From Adineta steineri (lineage: Eukaryota > Rotifera > Eurotatoria > Adinetida > Adinetidae), in assembly GCA_905250115.1 (NCBI GenBank), contig CAJNOI010000099.1, forward strand, positions 141,106-205,105: a DNA stretch of 64,000 bases, given 5' to 3'. Under the pieces are notes generated by a model, which was not told the origin of the DNA, did not search any database, and worked only from the letters and a program-made list of their open reading frames with translations. A program made the translations under genes and the position numbers. The number at the start of each line of letters is the position of its first letter. The first letter of the stretch is position 1. Below, piece after piece: positions 33,408 to 45,109 of the stretch.

Positions 33408-34091
33408 TCATGTCGATGGTCGATCGTGTGATTGAGAAGATTCACGAGTTGAACCAGATTGTTTTGATGTTGGAGGTTTTGAAACAACGACAATATCTTT
33501 TTCCGATAAAATTTGAACAAAAAATGCGCCTTCTTTCTTACGAAATTTTTTATTAGCTGCATCAAATGATAATCGTATACCAACAGATATACTTAATAAA
33601 CATATAAAACATTCAATTAATGAAACAATTAATGCCATAAATATAAGTAAATCTTTTCGTTCTTTTAAATAAGCTTTCCCATCAGTCATTATATTAACCA
33701 GACCTAAACGTAGCAATTGAATATTAACACAATCTACTATAAGTGTAACAGTACTGATTGCTACATAGCATAGTATCTAAATTTTGAAAAAACAAAAATT
33801 TTAAACAAGAGAAAAGTTTGAATTTACCACATAGAGACCTTTTTGACGTGCACATATTATTCCTATGGCCCCACAAAGAGCAAACTGAAAAAAGAAAAAA
33901 GAAGAAATACAAAAATTAATTACAGAATGCATTCGATAACTCACAAAAACGCCACTCCATAGTGGTGAAATACTATGTGCCATCCAAACAAGTTCTCGAC
34001 TTTGTGAAATAATGCCAAGAATAATAATTATTAAAGCAAGTACAACATGTAACGATGATATAGCATAAGTCAATCCGATGAATATGTACAT
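33408..34091 (-). CDS. TMEM196-like four-pass membrane protein
   Basis: Three exons encode about 190 residues with four predicted membrane helices: AISSLHVVLALIIIILGIIS, then SPLWSGVFFALCGAIGIICA, then ILCYVAISTVTLIVDCVNIQ, then LIFMALIVSLIECFICLLSI. The SP-W-SG-FxLCG-GI-CA pattern at the second helix closely resembles vertebrate TMEM196 and related CD20-like tetraspan proteins. The C-terminal tail is cytosolic by prediction, Ser/Lys-rich, and ends SHDRPST at a TGA (33408-33410). The start at 34091 puts the first helix almost at the N terminus, as in TMEM196. The function of this family is poorly defined. The assignment rests on one motif plus topology, so a different CD20-like family is possible. 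Confidence 0.6.
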
Positions 34092-35058
34092 GAGATGAAG
34101 AACATTAAAATCATCTCTCTATCGGCGGTTCAGAATTTACCGACACGACAACATAAAAAATATAAATGAAAAAACAAAAAGATAAGAAGAATAAGGGAAA
34201 AAAATATGATCGCAATAACGATAAGAACAAGGACATGCTCATGTCATATCTCATAAAAGATTAGAAGACGTTCGTTTTCTGTTGGTTCTCATTTTCCCTT
34301 TTTGTCGACAACAACGAACAAGTTTGTGAACGTCCGGAATAAAGAAAATAGAGAGATGATGATGACGAAGAATAAGAAGAAAAAAATTCGAGGACATTAT
34401 AAGGCTGTATTTGGCATTGAACGATCCCTCTCGCTTATTTTCTCGAAGATTATGTGAGCGAGAATAGACGGATATGCACGTTAGAACGAATACGAGCGTT
34501 AATAGAATCTGTTCATAGTAGAAACAGCTAAAAACAAACAGCCAATATAACATGATAATAAACCACAAGTTATTGATAAAGTGGCGGAGAGAAAAAGACA
34601 ACGAAAGGAATTTTTACACTTGAAACATCGACGTTTATTCGGCATTGATGACAACTTCATTTGACAGCCACTTCGATCTCATATCATACATATTGATCAA
34701 TACAATAAGAATTTGTTTACTCCAAAACTAAAGTTATATATGAGATTTTCTTTTGAAAAACAGCAAAAAATAGAAATAATTATTCAATTATTATTTTATT
34801 TAATTTAAAAAAATATTCTTTTTTCTAAACTTATTATTATTATTTGTTTTTTATTAAGAAAAATCGATACATTAATGAACTCAAAACGTATATATTTTCA
34901 TATACCCTATATCTAGAAACTTTCTCTACAATCATTTTGTTCCCTGGAATAAGAAAAACAAAATATGACATATAGAAAAGCATATTTTTTTCTAGATGAT
35001 TAAAATATGTATATACAACAACATCATCAAGAAAGAGAAAGAAAACCGAAGTACATCA
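34092..35058. other. intergenic between TMEM196-like and neuregulin-like genes
   Basis: Upstream region of the TMEM196-like gene and 3' flank of the neuregulin-like gene. The open frame at 34251-34601 on the minus strand has no family resemblance and no matching splice context, so I do not call it. Confidence 0.55.
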
Positions 35059-37860
35059 TTATCGTTGTTGATATTCTGATAATGATGATGATTTGACCGG
35101 CCGAGGTAAAACAAATTTACTATAAGATGAAACATATTTTGTATAACGTTGTGGTTGATCTTTTCCTATATTTAATGGTTTAATTAAACCTGTTTGATTA
35201 TCAGGTTGATATAATTCTACATGACCTTGTGAAATGACACGATTATTAATATCATTTGTTCCATTCATTAACGATCCAAGACCAAGTTCTTCGGATTTAT
35301 TCATTTTAAATGAAAAACGTTCTTCATATTCTTCATCAATTGTAGTTGGTACAGGTGGTAATGTTTGATAATGACGAAGATAATTAGTTAAATTATCTTC
35401 ATCATCATCTTCGGTCCCAGTTGATGATTCTCTCGTTACTGTTTTATGAATAAATGGTCGTTGTATAAGAGGAGGTGTTATTGATTTTCTATCTATCATA
35501 GGTGAATGACTAATATGAGTAGCCGTCACTGGTGCCGGAGGAGGAGGAGGAGGTGACTGTTTATGTTTTTGGTCAATTGAAGAAGGCGCTGGAATGGTAC
35601 CATTAGTTTCAGTTGAAGAAATTTTTTCTGTAATCGGTGGTGTTATAAGTGGTTTTTCAACTGATATTTTATCTGGTAATTTTTTTCGTTTTTGTTCATT
35701 ATTTTTTGCAAGAAACCACGAAAGTAATGCAATTGATAATAAGAAAAAGCCAATAAGAGCAAGAATAAAACCAGCCAAAAAACGAGATTTAAATAAAAGT
35801 ATAGCAGCTAATAGAGAAAGAGAGAGAAAAAAAATAAACAATAAAATATAATTCTATTATTTAATTAACTTACAATCTTGATTTTTTATAAGATCATCAT
35901 AATTCGTTTCACATTGTTCACCAAAATATTGTTTGTCACATCTAATTAAGTATAAAAAATTCAATAAATATTCTATCAATCAAAATATTTTTACTTACAA
36001 ACATTTCAATTGATTTTTAACAATAATACATTGACCCCGATCGTGGCAATCTTTTAAACTAGAACATGTTAGATTTCTATTTAATTGGTTATGATGATCA
36101 ATATCTAAATAAACACTAGTTGTTGTACGATTCATTGGATTTTCTGCGTCTAAACAAAATGATATATTATTTTTATTTATAAATTTTGAATAATCTTACG
36201 ACACACATAAGTTCCAATATCATCAAGTGTTAATGATTGAAAAAATAGAGTTGATTGATATCTATTAAATGAGAGAAAGTAATAAGATTTACTTTTATTT
36301 TTGATAATAAACTTTTTCTATTTACTTATGTTGTACAGAATAAATTCGACATGAAGTTTGACATTGTTTCGATAATGGATAATATTCAAATGTTTCATTT
36401 ATATCGAGTTTTTTACTCCATAATAGACGAGGTAATGGATTACCGCGAGAATTACACTGTAGAGAATAATCTTTTGATAGAATTGCTTTATCTATGCGAG
36501 TTTTTATTAGGACTTGTGGTGGATATGTCTCTAAAAAGCAAAAAAATAGAAGTCAGAACACATACGATAACTGTCTATCTGTCTATTACAACTATGGCAT
36601 TACGGATAATAATCATACTCGTAACATCATTTATAGAACTGCTCGAACGAAGAAGAAGAAAAATGCCGAACGATAGTAGGAATCAGTGTCTTTTATATAC
36701 CCTCCTACTGAGAAAGCAAACGATTCTGCAAAGTAACATGTTATATACTTCATCTAAACAATCAACATAGCCAATGTCAAATAAATAGCAGAGCCTCTTC
36801 AAGGAGGCGCTTGATAAAAATCGGAGAAAAGAGCAGCTCATCTTCGTCATTGATAGACGATGCACTATATCAATATATACATATACATGTATCCTTTCAC
36901 TATAATATTCTTAAGATACTGCTGATATTTATATGCTATGGCACATAGATTGAGCACATAAAGGACGATTTAATATCGATTCTTAGTTGACTAGTAAGTT
37001 AAGACACATATCTATTTTCTTTTTTTGAAGTTCAATTGTATTATCTAATATCATTTTTTTTCTGATTACAAACGGAAATAGGTAAGATATAAATTTGGCA
37101 AGATACTCTATTTTTACGCGCCGACGATCAATCTCATCAAGCATTTCCGTTTTACTCTTTTTTTCTCTCTCTTGCCTCTGTATGTGTGTAAGTGAGAAAA
37201 GAATAAATGAATGTTTGCATAAACACCTGCATACAATATAATAAATTAAATTTATAATGAAAAGAAAGAAAATGGAAAATATAGTTATGAAGAAGATTTA
37301 TTATTAGGTTCTTTTTTTTCTTCTTCTTCTTCTTCTTTGTTGTTTTATATGTATGATGACAAGACATTCATAGTGAATTGATACTTACCATGATTGAGAA
37401 CTGCATCAATATTTTCTCTTACACGAAGTGTTGATTCAACTGGTGGATAATGTAAATCGAATTCATTGGTATTAGTTTCATTAAGAAAAAGAATAACATC
37501 AACAGTTGATATTCGTAGGAGATGCCAACATGAATTATCAAGAAACTCATCATCATTATCATTTATTCGTATTATTATAATGTCATTCATTTTAATATGA
37601 TGATGATGATTATTATTTGTAGGAATTTTAATAACTTCACGTACGAGAACTTTTCGAATAATAGTATTGTTAATATTGTAATCTTGATCTAATAAATGTA
37701 ATGGTTGTACACGTAAAACTAATGAATGAGTATATGTAGCCGCTTGTAAATATATCGAACTTGAAAAATCACACTGATTAACAGCAATTGCTTGATGAAT
37801 AAAACTAATTTTGCTGATCAGAATGATTAATTGAATACAAATGATTGTAATACTCGACAT
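35059..37860 (-). CDS. neuregulin-like Ig-EGF transmembrane ligand
   Basis: Predicted EGF/ErbB-type ligand precursor with neuregulin layout. ATG 37860 opens a signal peptide (SSITIICIQLIILISKISF). Exon 1 (37389-37860) is a Cys-containing N-terminal module with blocks like the neuregulin N terminus (SLVLRVQPL, CWHLLRISTVDVILFLNETN). After an 858-base intron, the exon at about 36330-36530 and the following ones encode one C2-type Ig domain (YSLQCNSRGNPLPRLLWSKK, then SLTLDDIGTYVCHAENP). Next is an EGF domain with cysteine spacing C-x5-C-x5-C-x8-C-x-C-x8-C (CSSLKDCHDRGQC onward, ending CDKQYFGEQC), the pattern of NRG1. The last exon gives a membrane helix (FLAGFILALIGFFLLSIALL) and a cytosolic tail of about 200 residues with a proline run. 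An upstream TTG at 37911 is in frame but not a credible eukaryotic start. Insect Vein also has Ig and EGF but lacks the membrane segment. Confidence 0.75.
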
Positions 37861-39086
37861 GCAACACTGAACTGCATTGAGATCACGTTTTAAGAGTTTC
37901 GAAGTATACAAAAGACAAACTTTCTATTCAAATAAACCTATATAGACAAGTAAATAGATCGTCTAAGAAAATTGTGTATGTCGTGTCTATCTACACCGCT
38001 TTTTTATGTTACTCTTCAAACTCGGCTTTTTTTTTCTCCTGTTCATCTGATGATTTCTTTTTTATGCGAAAGATGATGATGAAGAGAGAGAGAGAGAAGA
38101 AAAAAAAGAAAATAGAAGGAGAGAGAGAGAGTAGAAAAATAATCATCAGTAATAATGGAGAATTGAACGTAGAATAACATAGAAAATTGAGTAACGAATG
38201 AACCAAGAGACAGATCGCCTACATACTTACATATCCTTGTTGTCATCTCATCATCATTTGTGTCTGACAATCGATTGTTTCTCTGTCATGTACAATCTAT
38301 TGTTTTATTTTCTACTAGTTCGGTTGTGACAAGTATAAACGAATGATAGGGATGGAATACGAGCTATTCTTAATGACAAATAAAATAAGAAATAAGAAAA
38401 GAAAGAAAGAATGTTACTGTGTGATCATATCAGTAGACAACTAATCATGTCATTGAGCTTGTCTGAAGTTATAGTAAGAATCTGACATGTGAGCAGTTCG
38501 TCGATAAATGCATTCAAGCTTAAAGTTTATATCGAGATTAGAAAAAAAAGCGAACAAGGACAACATTATTTTACTAATTATTAATCGTATTAAATATCTT
38601 ATTCTTTGGAAGATATTATTTCTCACAATAGAATAATGTTTCAGATTTTTATATTTAGAATTAACTAAATAATATACCTTTCTTCTTTTGTAATTATTTA
38701 ATATTTATATATACATTGTATAACCTAATAACATGTGGTTGAACTCAATCGGTATAACATCATCTATAATATATATTTATATCTGTATGTATATACATAT
38801 ATATTATTTATTTCTTCTTGGAAGTATTCATAACAGTAATGAATGGTGAAAGATAGGTTGTCGTACATATACAATTGCTTGTTTAATTTGCTCGAAGGTA
38901 CTAATCGATGATTAATATTATGTAAACAAAAATGAGAATTTTTTTTCCATAGAAATTTTAGTTAGGTTTTTTTTTTTATTGTAAAAAATAAAATATTCCA
39001 TATGCGCATTTACTTATTCACAATGTATTAATAATAAGAAAGAATTAATCTTCTGATTATATATACGTGACAAAAATTAATATCAA
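37861..39086. other. intergenic between neuregulin-like and PLAT genes
   Basis: Includes a purine-rich GA tract at about 38080-38132 upstream of the neuregulin-like gene, then AT-rich sequence with TA repeats. Open frames across the GA tract are low-complexity. Confidence 0.55.
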
Positions 39087-42000
39087 TTAAAAATCATCTG
39101 ATGGTGCTGTACCATAAGCTGAATTGTATACTTGATCTTAAGAGAAATACGGAAATGAGATAGAATAATAAAAATAATGATACTTTACCAACGATAGATT
39201 TTTGTGAAGGAAGATGAGGATTTGAACGTATTGCTGATTTGGGACGTGATGATAATCCACTAGATGGTTTTGTTAATGAGCTAATAGAGTCATTATTTAA
39301 TCGAGTTGATTTCGGAAATTGACTGGTTGATGATGATGATAATCGTGGACTATTAGATGATTCATTCGATAGTTTACCTAATGTATTTCGTTCATTGACT
39401 AATGAATCGATGGGAACATTAGTATTATGTGGTAATTTTGTACGTTGATTTATTGATGACAATGAATTGATAGATGTTCGTGAACGATTTGATGGTTCAC
39501 CAATAATTCTTGTTAATAATTCTTGTTCACTATTGCCTGGATTAATAAATTCATTAGAATTCCGTAGTGATTTCAAACGTTGATTAGATGTAGATTGAGA
39601 GTAGCTTGGTAATTCATCGGAAATTTTGAGCGAAGATTCTTGTTCTAGTAAATTTCGAGGAGATTTTGTACGATGGTTTAATGTTGATAGTGAATTTACT
39701 GATGATCGTGGACGATTTGATGGTTCATCTGTAATTCTGTCTAATAATTCTTGTTCATTAATTATTGAATTAGTAAATTCATTAGAATTACGTAATGATT
39801 TCATACGTTGGTTAGAGGTTAATGACGATGTTAAAGTAGGTTTTAATCGAGAATAATTTGGTAGACCATCTGAAATTCTATCTAATGAATCTCGAGTGTT
39901 AATTAACGCATTAGTATGATCATTACTAGTGCGTGATGATTTTATATTTTGACTAGATGAAGCAGCTGTCGTCAATCGAGGATGATTTAAAGATGAATCT
40001 GAAACTCTAGTTAATGGCTCTTGTTCATGTGTTATCGGAGTAATAAAATTATTGATAGCACGTGGTGATTTGAAACGTTGTTGACTGGTAGATGATGAAT
40101 TTGAGATATTTGCCAAGGAAGAATAATTTTCCGAATCACGTGATGTTCTAATTAAAGATTCTTGTTCATTTATATCTCGAGGTGATTTTGATCGTTGACT
40201 TAATGGTGACATTGAAGTAACGGATGGTCGTGGACGAACTGATGGTACACCTGCTATTCTTGCTAATAATTCTTGTTCACTATTTAACGAATTTATAAGA
40301 TTATTATTTTCATGAGATGACCATGAATGACTGGAAAATTGATCGACATTTTTTTGAGACGAATGTAAATCATTAAGATGTGTTTTTGGTGTCACTGATG
40401 AACGTAAAGAAGATAATTGCGAATCACGTGGTGTTAAACCTCGTGGAGTTCTTTCAATAGATTCTTGATCATGTGAAGATAAATGTTTGTTCTTATCATC
40501 ATATGTAGGGTGAAGTTTCGATGAACTCATAGGTTTCTTTCTTGAATCAATATTTATATCGGCAATAGTTGATGATTGTTTTGGTGTTAAATAAACTTCA
40601 AGTTTTCCATCTTCTTTGTCTTTTGCTAACCATCGATTGGCTTGAAATTCATAGATTTCATCATGTATATCTTTAACAGATATTATCGTTTTGTTCTTTG
40701 TTGTTAAACGATCAGAAAGTAATAATGAACGTATTGATGAATCGAAATTAAATGAATTGGTTTCTTCAACAGATTTTATTTGCCATTTACTTTCTTTATA
40801 ATTATGTGATGATATCCAGAAAATTTCATAATCATTATGATCTTTTTTATGATGTGAAGATTCTTCTTTCTGTTCTTTTCTAATTTGCATTGATTTCGTC
40901 CGTTGTGAATCGATTGATAATAAATCATCTTGAGAACCAATACTTTGTTCATCCCATGTAACTTTCTTTTGCAAACTACTTCTATCATTCATTATTGGAC
41001 TACGTAAAATACTTCGATTACTTCCTAAATGATCATTCGTTTTTAGTTTCGAACTTTGTCGATCAATTGAATGATGTTTATTTTCATTTGTCGATGATGT
41101 ATGTGTAGTCGTCATATTCTTTTTCATTTGTTCATGATGTTGACGATATAATACTTTACTTATTTGTTCAAGACGTTGAATGTATATATCTGATATTGTA
41201 TGACACGTGGAATGTTTTTTATAAATTATAACTGAATCAAGAAACCAAGCTGAACGGGGATTAGTATTATCATGCCAAATTTTTATTCGATCAATCTTAC
41301 CAATATCAATATCCATGATCTACAATTAAGTAAAGGAATTTCGTAAATATCAACATCATTAATTATCTATGGAATGTTAATCGATTTATCCATATAGACT
41401 GAAATGTCATGATTACAATAAATTTCTTTGAAAGATTTTCATTACGAATATCGATTAGTATTAATCATTGGAAAACATTTCTAATAATCATAATTGAACA
41501 ATAAGTAATGTGACAAAATAAATGTACCCTCTCTCTCTTATTAAAAACTAATCCTCTTAAGTATTGTCACTGTTGTATTTATTAATATCTTACAGTAAAT
41601 TCTGCTGATGTATTTCGTTCAAAATTGTTTTTTGATCGATCATTAAGTTGATGAATAGTTGTTCGACCACATGTTCCATAGATAATTAAAAATACATTAG
41701 CATCTATTCCAGCATTCATTACTTTACCCGTTTTAACTATAATTTGATAACATATAGGACCTATAAAATATTATTAAATACATCAAAAGATTATTTTGTC
41801 TCTAATTACTTACCTTTTAAATGTGAATCAGCTAATGGATATAATTCTTTTTTAGATTTTAATGTATTCATTTTTTTTCCAAGAAAATTATTGAATGGAA
41901 AATAAATATGAAATTTTTTCTCATTTTCATTTGGTAGTATTTGCCATATTGTCATTTCTTTTATTTCCCAATCACTTACAAAATGATTTTTATCTGATTC

Positions 42001-43363
42001 AACACTAGAAAATAAAAAAATTTGTTTCTATACAAAATAAAATCATTTCAATTACATTATTTCTAATAAATCACCAAGATCCCATCCAATAATTGCAAAG
42101 GTATCTAATTGATTTTGTTCAAATAAATTAACATGATTACTTGTTAATACTAATCGCGATGTTTGATTAGTTGATCCACGAATTAGAATCTGAATATTTG
42201 TATCAGTACTAATAAATGGTTTATCACCTGTACGAATTTGAAGAATATAAACTAAATAAATACCAAAAACAATAACTCGAAAAATTTTGTATTTAATGAT
42301 TTACTCGCGAATGATGTTTCTGTTGGTCGATCGATATTTAATTTTACTTCATGAATTTCTTGTTCATCAGTTTTCGGTAACCAACAATTAAATTCACATA
42401 ACCATGTTGTTGAATTTTTTAGATTAGTAATTTCAATTTCTTTTAAAAACCATTCTTTATTTGATCGAGAACCCACGAGCTATGTATAAAGAAAATAATA
42501 AAGAAAATTAACGTGTTTGTTACATTTACATTCACATTTAAATGATGTAATTGACCAATATCTGGCCCTTTCAAACAAAATGTTCTCGTAGAACCACTTG
42601 GGAAACCATCCATAGATGATGAAGAATTTTGATTCATACGTCCTTGTAAATGAATTGATGACCAATTCTTTTCCGTTCCATACATATATAAAAATACCTA
42701 GGTAAATAAATATTAAAATACCTTTTTTTTCAATATTTTTTATTACTTGAGCGTGTGTACCACTATTTTTCTGTGTACCAGTTCGTACTATAAATCGATA
42801 GGATGTTAAATCTAATGATGAGGAATTTTGTGTTACTCGATCTAATGATGATGATAGCAATCGAGCTTTAGGATTATTATATGGAATAAGTTTTCGTCTC
42901 TTAAAAGAAATAAAAAAAATGATTAAATAAATAATAAAATATATTGAATATACTTTGTATTCATCACGTGGTTTAGTTTGTTCATGTTGATTTTGATTTA
43001 TTGAACATAAATAACAAAATGTATGATTATGATCATCATGAAAATCTATATATTTAACTTTTTTGTATAAAGAATTCTTTCGAAAAAGTAAAAACCTGTA
43101 CTATTATATCCATTTGAATTAATTATTTCATTAGGAAAAAATACATCTGTATTTGATCGTCGAGAAAGTGTTTCCGAATTTATAAATTGTTCAAAGCCAT
43201 GTCGACGAGCAATAGTCTCTAATTCGGTGTCTAAATTAAAAAATAGTAATAAATATTTATTCGAAAAGTTCTATTTACTATATTTTTGTGAATCTGCTGA
43301 ATTTACACGTTCATCAAATCGAAGTGACCATGGTAAATCACTTCGAATATATTTTAAATTCAT
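39087..43363 (-). CDS. multi-PLAT-domain protein (LOXHD1-like) with repetitive Ser-rich tail
   Basis: The start at 43363 (MNLKYIRSDLPWSLRF) is followed by short exons with a Cys-containing linker and at least three PLAT/LH2 beta-sandwich domains. These are near 42250-42860 (YRFIVRTGTQKNSGTHAQVF, then WLCEFNCWLPKTDEQE), near 41830-42240 (TDTNIQILIRGSTNQTSRLV, FAIIGWDLGDLLEI), and from 41760 into the large exon (YQIIVKTGKVMNAGIDANVF, IDRIKIWHDNTNPRSAWFLD, FQANRWLAKDKEDGKLEVYL). NRWLAKDKEDG is characteristic of LOXHD1 PLAT repeats. PLAT domains bind membranes and proteins; LOXHD1 works in hair-cell stereocilia, but this protein has far fewer domains. The remaining 500 or so residues are a disordered tail with about eight degenerate repeats. 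Splicing from near 39187 to a last exon gives the end DQVYNSAYGTAPSDDF and a stop at 39087-39089. LOXHD1 orthology is uncertain; another PLAT-domain family is possible. Confidence 0.78.
39230..40310 (-). repeat. degenerate tandem protein repeats in the PLAT-protein tail
   Basis: About eight units of roughly 37-47 codons, read on the minus strand. Each starts near an EQELLxRI-like block and continues to PSxRPRxSxxSL and QRxKSPR. Clear examples are SEQELLARIAGVP, NEQELLDRITDEP and SEQELLTRIIGEP, and the closers QRSKSPR, QRFKSPR, QRMKSLR, HRTKSPR, QRLKSLR and QRTKLPH. Some adjacent copies share longer blocks (LKSLRNSNEF), indicating expansion by duplication. Confidence 0.75.
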
Positions 43364-45109
43364 TTTGTTTTTGTTATGGAAGTATAAGATCTTGGTGATT
43401 GTTATATGTTTTCCATAATGATGCCATTTGTTAATAACATACCTTAACGATGGACTTCCTTGTCATAGGTTGTCAAGAAAAACGGGGAAAAAAATTTATC
43501 ATTTCTATTCTCTTCTGCCTTTTCTCTTGAGGGCAACTCTTAGCTGAAGAAAAAAAAATAAAAGAAAAGTCTTCGAAGGAAAAGAACAATACTAACTGTT
43601 GCGTGTAATATTATTATACGACAGAACTATAGGAATAATAATATTTCCATCTGGTCATTAAATTCAATTAGACAATAGACTTATTACAAAATGTATTATT
43701 AGAAAAAAACGATATTTAATAATACTAATACATACTTGTAAAAGTATTGCTTTAAAACAATATTTATCGGAAAAAAGTCTTGTGTAAAATAAATCAATAT
43801 TGTAGTATTTTTTATTGTATGAAAAAAACAATTGGGAATCGCTCGAAAGCGTCTGTTGAATGAAGCTTTATTTAATATGAATGAAAGAAAAGTTTATTAT
43901 CGATTAAAAATAAACCTTTTTACTCTTTAGAATGGTTAGCAAAGATGTTTTTTTTTGAGAAAATCCTATCGATTTATTTTTATCTGGTAAATACTATCAT
44001 ATACGTACTATTGAGCTTTTCTAAACATTTCATTAATTTAAACAAAAAACTATTATAGCTTTATTTCTAATAATACTAAAAACGATTTTCCGAGAAGTTG
44101 TAGTTAGATGTTCTTGATAGATTATGTATCTTTGATTTTTTCAACTTTTTTATTATATTATTTGCTATCAGATATGTAGAGAATTGAATAATAAGCCTAA
44201 TGGAAGACAAATGCATAATAAAATATATAATGGGACTATATTTACTATCAATATACAATAAAGAGCATTATTCCAAAGCTTTATTTTATATTTAATTCGT
44301 ACAAGGGAAGGTCCCCAGATGTATTTATCTTCGATGCGAAACAACTTCGTACAGATATTTCTTTATTTTTTTGCCAATGATGATGGTTAAAGCTGAATGG
44401 TATAGTATTCTATAGGTAGCAAATAGTTCTACATCATAGTTTTTATTATTTTGTTTTGCCACAGATGATAGAAGAGAAAGCATCAGCTTAATGTTTATGT
44501 ATACTCCTAAATTAAAACTCTATTTTCTTTTTAGAGATGCTTTGTTTGGTAACAAGCACATCATCACCATATGTGGCGAATGCGTTTTTTTAAAAGCTAC
44601 ACCAGTTGGTTTATGAATGAGTGTAACAAAACATGTGGTTTATCATAAACAAAATTATTTTTTATTAATGTTTATGATCATCGACAAAAAAAAGTGTTTG
44701 AAGCAGGGACTGGAAGAGAAAAGCATGAACATAAAGACACAGGGTACATATAATTAATATACAAGATTCAGAGCGATACGAAGGAAGCATAGAGTACATT
44801 CAAATCGAACTAGATTTATGATACCTAGAGAATCGCTTATAGTTTTGCATCTGACTTAACAATCCCACATCGTTTTCATTCGAATCTCCCGAGACACATC
44901 TAGGAATATTCCCTTGTTAGACAAATTCTTTAATCATAATATGTTGTTTATTAAACTAATTTTCAGTTATGTTACCATTGATATATATCGTTGAAACTAA
45001 TGTATCATTTATTTTTATTCCAAAAATCTTGATACATAAAAAGAACGTTGAAAAAAAGACTTCAAATGAAAAACAAACAATCCTACAAAACACAACAAAA
45101 TTTTCTATC
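43364..45109. other. intergenic between PLAT gene and mitochondrial EF-Tu
   Basis: 1.7 kb with no supported gene. It holds the PLAT gene's upstream region and the 3' flank of the EF-Tu gene. Isolated open frames here are AT-rich and unrelated to anything I recognise. Confidence 0.55.

Noticed and set aside
33724..33912. Separate small open frame between TMEM196-like exons
   Set aside because: It is an intron/exon shadow in another frame of the same gene.
37861..37911. Upstream in-frame TTG start for the neuregulin-like gene
   Set aside because: TTG is not a normal eukaryotic start, and the ATG at 37860 directly begins a signal peptide.
38009..38270. Open frames through the GA tract upstream of the neuregulin-like gene
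   Set aside because: Low-complexity repeats open on both strands, with no conserved motif.
39626..39856. Plus-strand open frame opposite the PLAT-protein tail
   Set aside because: It is an antisense shadow of the repetitive tail; the repeat phase, splice sites and domain continuity support the minus strand.
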